Origin: Hanleya hanleyi
Lineage: Eukaryota; Mollusca; Polyplacophora; Lepidopleurida; Hanleyidae
DNA length: 64,000 bases
Direction: 5' to 3'
Assembly (NCBI GenBank): GCA_036873755.1
Contig: JAVTVY010008113.1
Span: 124,001 to 188,000, forward strand
The notes under the pieces are model-generated. The model saw only the letters and a list, made by a program, of their open reading frames with translations. It had not been told where the DNA came from and made no database searches. Both the position numbers and the translations under genes were made by a program. Shown one piece after another: positions 55,331 to 63,789 of this stretch (position 1 is the stretch's first letter; the number at the start of each line of letters is the position of its first letter).

Positions 55331-57795
55331 TTGCTTATAGGTAAGCATTTTTCTGGACCCGACCATGGCTGGGACAACTTTAGTATCCAGATCATAGACG
55401 TCGTCTATCCATCGACCAAGGATTCGCCCTTTGGATTTGAGAGAAAAATCAGAGAGCGGGAACTATTCTGGATGCTAGAGCTTCGGTCAGTGTTTCCGTA
55501 TGGTTTAAATGATAATGTCAGTGGGTTCGGCAATGTTACAAACCGCCGTTCAAATTTATCCAATATTACCCAGCTATTTAAACCCCATCAACGGAGACAT
55601 CGCAGCCATGGTTGGAGAAAGTTTAACAGTGCGATGATTCACGATCATATCACTTTAAATTACTTAGCGGGTTTAACTAACACACCCAATAGTACACATA
55701 GCTTACGTACAGTTCTGTATGCGTTACCTCTGAGAGCTTTAAATCATATAGCCAGAGATATACAACAATCTGCGTCTTCAGGAAATATAATACCACCCAA
55801 AATCACTAAAGTATGTCAAGATATAGGGCATTTTCGGTTGTATCGTCCAGTGAACATAATCGAAACATCTCAAGATCGGCTTTTCTTGAAACTCAACTAC
55901 TTAGATAAAGGACTGGACATCATTAATTTACCTCGAGTCCTGATTGATCCAGACGTACGCAACACTGTACCAAACTATTTTAAGTTCACAGAACCTCCTT
56001 GCGTTTCATATAAGTATACTAAATCTATAGCCACCAAAATATTCAATTACTCTAATGCTGTCAAGGAGTTTGACTGGAACTTATACACGTCGGGGGGCTA
56101 TAGTTGTGATTGTGAATCGTCGAACTTTATCTATACACCATGTAAATATATTGTGATTGGCGATCTTGATGTGGTGAGTGATAAGGACCTAAGATTACTC
56201 CTGATGAAGGGACCTAAATATAGAGAGCCGAGAAATATAAATCTGAAGGCCGAACAGAAGATAGCGCTGTCTGCTTTGGAACAGTACGTTATTGATTGGT
56301 ATAAGCGAGAAAAAGTTGAACCTACAGTACTCGCTGATTGGCTGGACCTCACCAAGAGCAAGGTCGTTGAAACAATCCGCCATATTGACAGAAGTACCCT
56401 TCCCCAAGTAAAACAAGTACTGAGAAGCCCCAATTCGCAAGAAGTTCTAGCAAATCTCCAGAGTAAATTCGTCATAGTGCCAGCAGACAAAGCTCCAAGT
56501 AATATAATATTCATATGTAAATATTACTATTACCAGGTGCTGGTTGAAGAATTGAGTGTAAACATATCATCATCAAATACGTCTACTTACTCTCGAACTG
56601 CATTCACTCTGGAAGATTTATTTAACAATCACAAAACGTTTCTCAAGGAAAGAGGTATTTGTATTCCAACCAAACACAATTATACCAAAAGTATACTGGA
56701 CCCCCAAAATGCATAAATCACCATACAAAGCTAGATTCATAGCTGGTTCTAGAAGCTGCACCACCAAGCTTCTTTCAACCATGTTGACGAGGGCCCTCCA
56801 GGAGGTAAAAACATTTTGGGAAAGGTATTACGCCACTATTTCTGAAAACTCTGGCGTTTAATGTATGTGGGATATTGAAAAACTCAAAATGTCTTACGGA
56901 CGAACTTGATGCAAAAGGTCACATAACGTATAGACATGTATCCACATGGGGTTTCTCCACTCTCTATACTACAATCCCTCATCAGGACCTTATTGACCGT
57001 CTAAGTTCATTAATAGTATCTGTGTTCAAGAAAACTGATCGTAGATATATTGATGTCGGATGCCATAAAGCATTCTTTAGCTCTACTACATACAAGAGAT
57101 ATCATTCATGGGATGTTTCTTTGTTTATAGAGTTGCTTGAATTTCTCATTAATAATATCTATGTGATATTTGGCAACACAATATATCAGCAGCATATAGA
57201 TATTCCAATGGGTACTAATTGTGCACCCCTGTTGGCTGACCTATATCTGTTCTCTTATGAATATGACTATATGCAGGCGCTTTGAAAAACCGATCCATTC
57301 AAAGCCCGTTCCTTCTCATTTACCAAACACTATATAGACGATCTTCTCGCTGTGGATAATGGCTATATAAATGACGCTGTGAAGGATATATATCCACCTT
57401 CACTGGATTTGAAGGAAACTACAGATAACCCTACAGGCACATCATATTTAGACCTATATCTCTATAAAAATGAAGCGGACCTTCTCTCTCGTCGACTGTA
57501 TGACAAAAGAGATGATTACAATTTCGACATCGTAAACTATCCCTATCTGGACAGCAATATTCCAGTGGGACCTGCATATGGCGTATACATATCACGCCTA
57601 GTAGCATTTGCTAGATCCTGTGTTAAATGTGACGATTTTAATCAACGTCACAAAACATTGTTGCAGAAACTTATAAAACAGGGATATACCACCAAGCGCC
57701 TCCACTCAAAGTTTCTCAAATTTGGCGATACATATCGCATGCTGATAGCAAAATACGAGCGTAGCGTGCAAGATCTATGGCGTTACGTTTCGTAA
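55331..57795 (+). pseudogene. Naiad unit D: nuclease end, CxC linker and RT
   Basis: The longest open Naiad stretch (55331-56716, 461 codons) holds KHFSGPDHGW, ERELFWMLEL, the CDC linker near 56105 and the RT start. A short deletion near 56682 shifts the frame. 56875-57285 then carries motif A and motif B, with TGA at 57283 where other units have TCA. HYIDDLLAVDN is intact at about 57330. The end is open to 57795. Confidence 0.88.
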
Positions 57796-58197
57796 CTTGT
57801 GTCTAATTCCGCTTAACCCGGGGCTAGGGGCCGTATGAACCCATGTACTTCAAGATCCTCATGGTACTCATATGAACAGTCACAATCAAAGCGTGACTGA
57901 GATACATCATTCTTTAGATGACGACTTTACAACGAATATTATGGATTAAGAATACTGATCAGCGATACGAATTTGATATTTTTGGAACATCATGATGTCT
58001 TGCCGGCATCATTGAAAACTGTTGACCGCTTCTCTCTTGCAGGAAACAAGCCTATGTTTATGTATACTATGATTGTCTTTTTGAATTTGGTGCTAATACT
58101 GTTATATGGAATATGGAATAGGTCTTTGGATCATGGACACGGATGTTCTCTAATGGCCGACGGCTGAATTATGAATGACGGACCAGACGCTTGTAAT
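57796..58197 (+). repeat. Trailing Naiad pseudo-LTR
   Basis: Runs from CTTGTGTCTAATTCCGCTTA to GACGCTTGTAATT, where similarity to the other units stops. The same end point is found in the solo copy at 63055, so it is likely the true 3' terminus. It contains the small membrane ORF (57973-58167). Confidence 0.8.
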
Positions 58198-58217
58198 TCA
58201 CACATGTTCATTGTGAT

Positions 58218-58375
58218 ATGGGTTGCTTGGTCTTCTTTTTCAATCTCACCATGTAGAACACGATGGGAGGAGCCTCGAAGTTAAGCGGTGAATTTTTAGG
58301 AAAAGTACCAGGTAGGTCTGTACCAGGTAGGCCCATATAGGCCCATACTGGCTCATTGGATAGGTCCATACTGGG
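58218..58375 (+). repeat. Right flanking direct repeat of the Naiad array
   Basis: Counterpart of 43943-44100, with an internal TCTGTACCAGGTAGG duplication. Confidence 0.75.
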
Positions 58376-59255
58376 TGGACGTTTTGGGGTCTAGGTGAGC
58401 CCCTAGTGGTCCTATGGTGTCGTATGAGGTCTTATTTTGAAGCTCTCGTGGAGGCGTAGTCTGGTCGTAGTATAGAAAGCAGGCAATTTGGGGGTATGTG
58501 GGGTGTGTGCTTGGGGTAGAGATGGACCACTATAGGTCCAAATGGGTCGTGGGAGGTGTCCAAGTAAAGCTTGTGTGGGGTCGAGTCAGAATGGCGTATT
58601 TTTGTATTGCAAGTCGCGTCAATCTGCGCATACGCAGTTGGGTGTAGTAAGTAAAGTGGTCATTTTGGGGGTGCGTGGAGGTGTGTTTGGGGAAGAGATG
58701 GACCACTATTGGTCCGAATGTGTCGAGGGCGGTGTCATTTTGTAGCTCTTGGGGTGTAGTCCCCGATTTGAGGGCTGTCCACAGCATCTGTGGCGTCATT
58801 CTTGACGTCTTCAGTACGAGTAGTAGCGAAAGTGGGGATTTTGGGGCAGTGAATGAAGGTGTTTGTTGTAGAAATGGACCACTATTGGTCCGAATGTGTC
58901 GAGGGAGGTGTCATTTTGTAGCTCTCGGGGTGTAGACCCCGATTTGAGGGCCGCCCACAGCATCTGTGACGTCAACGGTGACGTCGAAAGTGGGCATTTT
59001 GGGGAAGTGAAGGAAGGTATTTGGTGTAGTGATGGATCACTATTGGTCCGAATGCGTCGGGTGGGGTGTCATCTTGTAGCCATCGGGGTGCAGACCACGA
59101 TTTGAGGGATGTTCACGTCATCTGTGACGTCATCGGTAACGTCATCAATAGGAATAGTGGCCAGAGTGGGCATTTTGGGGGTGTGAAGGAAGGTGTTTTG
59201 GGGTAGAAATGAACCATCCTTGGTCCGAATGCGTCGTGTGAAGTGGCATCTTGTA
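58376..59255 (+). repeat. Three to four units of the fold-back arm family
   Basis: Units of about 200-300 bp with GAGATGGACCACTATTGGTCC, GTGTCATTTTGTAGCTCT and CATCTGTGACGTCA phrases, the same family as 8640-9640 but mutually more similar. No gene. Confidence 0.8.
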
Positions 59256-59490
59256 GCAACGAACGCCAACGCCAAGCTCAACGCTTCAACGCCCTGGTGA
59301 ATTAGCCCAAAAGCTCTGATTTTGATGGAATTGTCGCTAATTCATTGGAAATGCAGTGACGCCCGTCAACGTCCGTCGTTACGCCTTAACGCCCTAGCAT
59401 AACGCCTTTACGCCATGATATTGACAGGTGAGAGAAAACAACAACAACAACAACAAGGATGACAAATGAGAGAAAAACAACAACAACAAC
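59256..59490. repeat. AACGCC-rich stretch and (CAA)n
   Basis: Many AACGCC/AACGCTT repeats at 59258-59415, then CAACAACAACAACAACAA runs at about 59438 and 59476. A similar AACGCC cluster separates the two ZF genes at 60354-60425. Confidence 0.65.
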
Positions 59491-59564
59491 AAGTTTTCAT
59501 ATAGTTTATTCGCCCCAATGTTACATCATACTCACGCTGGGGGAGCCGCGTTGGGTATGTTTAC
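59491..59564 (-). terminator. 3'-end module of the 203-aa ZF gene
   Basis: In reverse complement: TGTAAACATACCCA, GCGGCTCCCCCAGCG, GATGTAACATTGGGGCG and AATAAA (about 59510-59515), then a GTTGTTGTTG tract. It matches the modules at 29373 and 33072 in order and spacing. Confidence 0.65.
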
Positions 59565-59724
59565 AATTCAAGAAGACTCTTGTCCAATCAGAGGCTGCCA
59601 TTTGGCGCTGTATCTGTCGTATTCGTTCTGGCCTGTTAGGTGTATTCTCGGCTGCTCTTGTCCAATCAGAAGCCGTCCTTAAGAAAGTCCCATCTTCGGC
59701 CATGTTCGCTGTCATCCGTTTGTT

Positions 59725-60336
59725 CTAATCGTCGTGGGGCAGTCCAGGATATTGTTCGGGCAGCATGTCCTGAAACAGTTGTTTGCGCATTCTGATCGCA
59801 TTTTCAAGGGCCTCGGTAGGTGGTAGCCCCATATTCTCTTCCAATTGACGCTTGGTCTTCATGATGGACCTGCGCGTGGGGTCGACTGTCATTTCAAGCG
59901 GTAGTAAGGTATACTGTTCATAGATGGCCATGGCTGTTTTCTTGATGCAGGGGCGCATTTGGGTGTACGCCTGTTGTAAGTTATCCTGTCCAGCGTCCTC
60001 GATCGCTGCAGCGTGATTATTGATAGCTGCTGTCACAATACGATCCCAGAAGGTAGGTTCTGCCTCACTTTCCTGGGATGTAGGCTGACTACCTGAGGTC
60101 AAGCTCTCCGTATCAGTAGATAGACTGTCAGCAAGCTCGGTTTCGGTATCAGTCGATGGACTCTCAGCAGTCTCTGTATCAGCATCCGCCTCAACGGACT
60201 CCTCGAAGTCTTCAATCCCATGTATATTTTTCTGGTGTCGCATATCGTAATGTCTGGTGAACGTGCGTTCACACTCAGAACAAGTATAGGCCATGTTGAC
60301 GGTTGAACGTCGACTGTGCGTGTTTTGGGAATACAC
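59725..60336 (-). CDS. C2H2-finger protein with acidic linker and shared C-terminal domain
   Basis: 203 codons; a start at the internal ATG (60294, MAYTCSEC) is equally likely. The finger is C-x2-C-x11-H-x4-H (CSECERTF to IHG), one residue short of the usual spacing. It is followed by an acidic Ser/Thr region (EESVEADADTETAESP). The last 90 residues (from PTFWDRI) include TVDPTRRSIMKTKRQLEE and ENAIRMRKQLFQDMLPEQ. They align in pattern with the C-terminus of the 410-aa ATPase protein: W start, D-x3-I-x3-T, then A-x2-K/RK-x-LF. It looks like the neighbour with the ATPase removed. A 3'-end module of Polinton type lies downstream. Function unknown; DNA binding is inferred from the finger. Confidence 0.65.
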   Translation of the reverse strand: MYSQNTHSRRSTVNMAYTCSECERTFTRHYDMRHQKNIHGIEDFEESVEADADTETAESPSTDTETELADSLSTDTESLTSGSQPTSQESEAEPTFWDRIVTAAINNHAAAIEDAGQDNLQQAYTQMRPCIKKTAMAIYEQYTLLPLEMTVDPTRRSIMKTKRQLEENMGLPPTEALENAIRMRKQLFQDMLPEQYPGLPHDD

Positions 60337-60423
60337 TTGCTTTCATAGACAGTAACGCCCGCCAACGCCCACTGTTATGCCTTAATGTCCCATCTCAAGG
60401 CCTTAGCACACATTCTTAACGCT

Positions 60424-61656
60424 TTAACATCGTTTAATGATGCGTTCGAACAAATGTTTCTTTTGTGCTATTGCTCTGAAATACGCCGCTTTCGAGTTCA
60501 TGCCCGAGGTTTTCAACATCGACGCTGTTTTTTCGATTTCCATATGAACCGCATCCTTATCCAACAAGGTCACGAAGTCGAAATACTGCTGACGTAAAGC
60601 CCGTCGTAATCTGGGTGCCAATCTGTTATGGGCTAAAATGGCGGCTTCCTTCTTCGAATACCCTTTGTTTTGAAACTTGATTTCTGTGGCCCTCAACGTC
60701 TCGCCCATCTCGGCGTCCATACTTTCTTTGAACAAATCCTTCCATAGCCTCGAGTTCACATTATGTTCATTCCCTTGTACGGGTTCGGGTTGGTCCTTCA
60801 CGATTGGGTGATATTCCGGGACTGATGGTATGAAGGGGACCCGCTGTATGGGGGTGGGTTGCTGCTGCTGGACGGGTGCTGCCAGGTGTGGACTTGGCGG
60901 ATGGTGTAGGTGTATATGACGTCGCGGTGATCCCTCGCCGGGTAACAGGTGGGTCGTCAGCCGGCGATCTTTGGGGGTGTGGGCTTTTGAATCTACGAGC
61001 AGGTAGCCGTACGGACGACTTGTCGCCCCTTGAAACGCCTGCATGAAATGGTCGATGTTCTGAGGATAAATTCGACTACCAAACACACGGATTTGTGCTC
61101 TGTCAATGGGATTGGAGAACAACACAAAGTATTGGCAGTTCAAGGCAATATCTCTGGACGCCTCCCCTTGAGGAAAGAGATTCTGGGTCAAATAGATGAC
61201 GGACAGATTCCGATGATGGGATCCCTTAGTAAACAAGTCGGCGACGTGTGAATTGTCCTTGGCCGCATTCATCAGATCATCTCGCACTACCACGTTGGTC
61301 CGCTCGGGGTCAAAGTAATACGGTTCGTTTATGTCGTGAGGAATCCCTGGGACGAATCTCACATTCTGTAACCTGGGAGTTTCGTAGGCGGGCCGCCATT
61401 GGCTATAACACCAAACAACACGCGTCGGAGCTGGGGTTGCCACACCTTCCTCTAAGAACTTCATCTCCCAGGACGTCTTTCCGCCTGCCGTAGGGCCGCT
61501 CACCTTCATCGTATAGGGATGTTCTACTACTCTTGTCGGACCTATAGCGGGGCTCGGCGGTGTCTCTTGGTTGTCTTTGCGTTGAATGTGCCTGAGCATA
61601 CTATAGCGACGAGAGAAGGTTCTCTGACAGAACGTACACGTACACCACATGTACAT
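60424..61656 (-). CDS. C2H2 finger fused to Polinton-type packaging ATPase, 410 aa
   Basis: N-terminal finger CTFCQRTFSRRYSMLRHIQR: ligands C7, C10 and H23 are present, but the fourth position is D28 where the second copy (62563) has His. The ATPase domain has Walker A GPTAGGKT (54-61), strand VVWCYSQW and Walker B VVVRDD (122-127; the other copy has VVVLDD). LFTKGSHHRNLSVIYLTQNL follows, as in the Polinton ATPase at 32454. A Pro/Gln-rich linker (about 240-290) leads to a C-terminal domain (SRLWKDLFKES to FERIIKRC) shared with the 203-aa protein. It is twice the length of usual Polinton ATPases. The Arg in Walker B and the lost His suggest this intact-looking copy may be drifting. Packaging or DNA-pumping activity is inferred from family only. 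Confidence 0.8.
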   Translation of the reverse strand: MYMWCTCTFCQRTFSRRYSMLRHIQRKDNQETPPSPAIGPTRVVEHPYTMKVSGPTAGGKTSWEMKFLEEGVATPAPTRVVWCYSQWRPAYETPRLQNVRFVPGIPHDINEPYYFDPERTNVVVRDDLMNAAKDNSHVADLFTKGSHHRNLSVIYLTQNLFPQGEASRDIALNCQYFVLFSNPIDRAQIRVFGSRIYPQNIDHFMQAFQGATSRPYGYLLVDSKAHTPKDRRLTTHLLPGEGSPRRHIHLHHPPSPHLAAPVQQQQPTPIQRVPFIPSVPEYHPIVKDQPEPVQGNEHNVNSRLWKDLFKESMDAEMGETLRATEIKFQNKGYSKKEAAILAHNRLAPRLRRALRQQYFDFVTLLDKDAVHMEIEKTASMLKTSGMNSKAAYFRAIAQKKHLFERIIKRC

Positions 61657-61704
61657 CAGTTGACCAATACATATGGACTGATGAGGGACACATGTTCATT
61701 CCTA

Positions 61705-62030
61705 TATTTACAGACACCACCACCAACACCACCACACACCAGTTCTACCACCACCACACCCTACCACCACCACCACACACCAGTTCTACCACCACCACCA
61801 CCACCAACACCACCACCACCAACACCAACACCACCACTAACACCACCACATACCACCAACACCAAACCACCACCACCACCACCACCACTATTATCACCAC
61901 CACCACCACCACCACCACACACGACCACCACCACCACCACACACCATCGCCACAACCACACACCACCACCACCACCACCACCACACACCACCACCACACA
62001 CACCACCACCACCATACACCACCACCACCT
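61705..62030. repeat. (CCA)n/(CACCAC)n microsatellite
   Basis: About 325 bp of imperfect CCACCA and CACACCAC repeats next to the start of the ATPase gene, with its inverse on the other side of the palindrome (62390-62515). Open frames here are artefacts. Confidence 0.9.
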
Positions 62031-62375
62031 GGCGTTGACGGGCGTAAACGCCCGGTGGTGGTGGTAGCTCCCATGTGGCAGAGCTCTTGGTCGGAGCTCT
62101 TGGAGCTCAAAGCTTGTGGAGCTCAGAGCTCGGAAGTGACGTCATCGCATGCATGCGCGCGTACCTGTGGTGCACCCTGTGCCCTATAGCCCGTAGGGTA
62201 TAGGTTCACCAGGGTGCGGGTGCACCACAGGTACGCGCGCATGCATGCGATGACGTCACTTCCGAGCTCTGAGCTACACGAGCTTTGAGTTCCAAGAGCT
62301 CCGATCCAAGAGCTCTGCCACACGGGAGCTACTACCACCACCGGGCGTTGACGCCCTTCACCGCCCGAAGGTGGT
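62031..62375. repeat. Palindrome centre between inverted ZF-ATPase copies
   Basis: Perfect arms CGGAAGTGACGTCATCGCAT / ATGCGATGACGTCACTTCCG (about 62131 and 62262) extend through GTACCTGTGGTGCACC. A CCCTATAGCCCGTAGGGTAT core lies near 62190. Flanking GAGCTC-rich stretches and GGGCGTTGACGCCC also mirror each other. Confidence 0.85.
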
Positions 62376-62520
62376 GGTGTATGGTGGTGGTGTGTGGTGG
62401 TGGTGGAGGTGGTGTGTGGTGGTAGTAGAACTGGTGTGTGGTGGTAGTGGTGGTGGTGGTGGTGGTAGGGTGTGGTGGTAGTAGAACTGGTGTGTGATGG
62501 TGTTGGTGGTGGTGTCTGTA
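62376..62520. repeat. (GGT)n microsatellite, mirror of 61705-62030
   Basis: GGTGGTGGTGTGTGGTGG-type repeats leading into TGTAAATATAGGAATGAACA, the same sequence that precedes the minus-strand ATPase start. Confidence 0.9.
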
Positions 62521-62562
62521 AATATAGGAATGAACATGATCAGTCCATGTATTGGTCGACTG

Positions 62563-63054
62563 ATGAACATGTCGTGTACGTGTTCGTTCTGTCAGAGAGC
62601 CTTCTCACCTCGCGATAGTATGCTCAGGCACATTCAACGCAAACACAACCAAGAGACACCGCCGAGTCCCGCTATAGGTCCAACAAGAGCAGTAGAACAT
62701 CCCTATACGATGACGGTGAGCGGCCCTACTGCATGTGGAAAGACGTCCTGGGTGATGAAGTTCTTATAGGAAGGTGTGGCAACCCCAGCTCCGACACGTG
62801 TTGTTTGGTGTTATAGCCATTGGCAGCCCGCCTACGAAACTATCTGGTTACTGAATGTGAGCTTCGTCCCAGGGATTCCTCACGACATAAACGAACCGTA
62901 TTACTTTGACCCCGAGCAGACCAACGTGGTAGTGCTAGATGATCTGATGAGTGCGGCCAAGGACAATTTACACGTCGCCGACTTGTTTACTAAAGGATTC
63001 CATCATCGGAATCTGTCCGTCATCTATTTGACCCAGAATCTCTTTCCTCAATGG
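62563..63054 (+). pseudogene. Second ZF-ATPase copy, truncated
   Basis: Plus-strand copy of the 410-aa gene from the ATG at 62563. The finger is complete (C, C, H, H with KHNQ), Walker A is GPTACGKT and Walker B VVVLDD, so these residues are more canonical than in the intact ORF. It has an in-frame TAG at 62767-62769 and stops at 63054, where a Naiad pseudo-LTR joins after TQNLFPQW. The rest of the ATPase and the C-terminal domain are missing. Confidence 0.85.
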
Positions 63055-63422
63055 AATTACAAGTGTCTAGTCCGTCATTCATAATTCAGCCGTCGTCCAT
63101 TAGAGAATATCCGCGTCCATAATCCTATTTCATATTCCATATAACAGTATTAGCACCAAATTCAAAAAGACAATCATAGTATACATGAACATAGCCTTGT
63201 TTCCTGCAAGAGAGAAGCGATCAACAGTTTTCAATGATGTCGGCAAGACATCATGATGTTCCAAAAATATCAAATCCGTATCGCTGATCAGTATTCTCAA
63301 TCCATATTATTCGCTGTAAAGTCGTCATCTAAAGAATGATGTATCTCAGTCACGCTATGATTGTGACTGTTCATATGAGTACCATGAGGATCTAGAAGTA
63401 CATGGGTTCTTACGGCCCCTAA
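63055..63422 (-). mobile_element. Solo Naiad pseudo-LTR
   Basis: Reverse complement of the array's pseudo-LTR from AGGGGCCGTA to CTTGTAATT, about 368 bp, with no RT or nuclease. It lies in the ATPase coding sequence. On its other side palindrome sequence follows and not the missing ATPase part, so the event involved a deletion or a junction of two copies. Confidence 0.85.
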
Positions 63423-63789
63423 CGGCACCCTGTACCCTATAGCCCGTAGGGTATATGTTCACCAGGGTGCGGGTGCACCACAAGTACGCGCGCATGCATG
63501 CGATGACGTCACTTCCGAGCTCTGAGCTACACAAGCTTTGAGCTCCAAGAGCTCCGATCCAAGAGCTCTGCCACACGGGAGCTACCACCACCACCGGGCG
63601 TTGACGCCCGTCACCGCCCGGTGGTGGTGGTGTGTGGTGGTGGTGGAGGTGGTGTGTGGTGGTGGTAGAACTGGTGTGTGGTGGTAGTGTGTGGTGGTGG
63701 TAGAACTGGTGTGTGGTGGTGTTGGTGGTGGTGTCTGTAAATATAGGAATGAACATGTGTCCCTCATCAGTCCATGTATTGGTCGACAG
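63423..63789. repeat. Second palindrome-end and (GGT)n block
   Basis: Repeats 62176-62562: GCACCCTGTACCCTATAGCC, GTGCACCACAAGTACGCGCG, TGACGTCACTTCCGAGCTC, GGGCGTTGACGCCCGTC, then GGT repeats and ATATAGGAATGAACATG. It leads into a third ATPase copy. Confidence 0.85.

Larger units (their letters stand above)
54392..57795 (+). mobile_element. Naiad unit D
   Basis: Best-preserved RT of the array: YIDD is intact and the ORF of 461 codons spans the nuclease end, linker and RT start. The pseudo-LTR small ORF is shifted by one extra T near 54597. Confidence 0.88.
44101..58197 (+). mobile_element. Head-to-tail array of Naiad-type Penelope-like elements
   Basis: A partial unit (44101-44545) is followed by four units of about 3.39 kb (the second is 3.06 kb) and a trailing pseudo-LTR. 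RT stop codons recur at 44545, 47939, 50998, 54391 and 57795. Each unit encodes, in order, an N-terminal CCHH-GIY-YIG nuclease, a linker with a CDC motif and a telomerase-related RT. This permuted order with CxC linker defines the Naiad/Chlamys clade; canonical Penelope elements have GIY-YIG at the C-terminus. Units are roughly 97% alike by eye. No unit is intact. Confidence 0.92.

Noticed and set aside
57283..57285. Selenocysteine UGA inside the unit D RT
   Set aside because: The other three units have TCA (Ser) here, and most other in-frame stops are TAA or TAG, so this one is a point mutation.
61519..62189. Long Pro/Thr/His-rich and Val/Gly-rich open frames
   Set aside because: They are translations of the CCA/GGT microsatellite in several frames and have no independent coding evidence.
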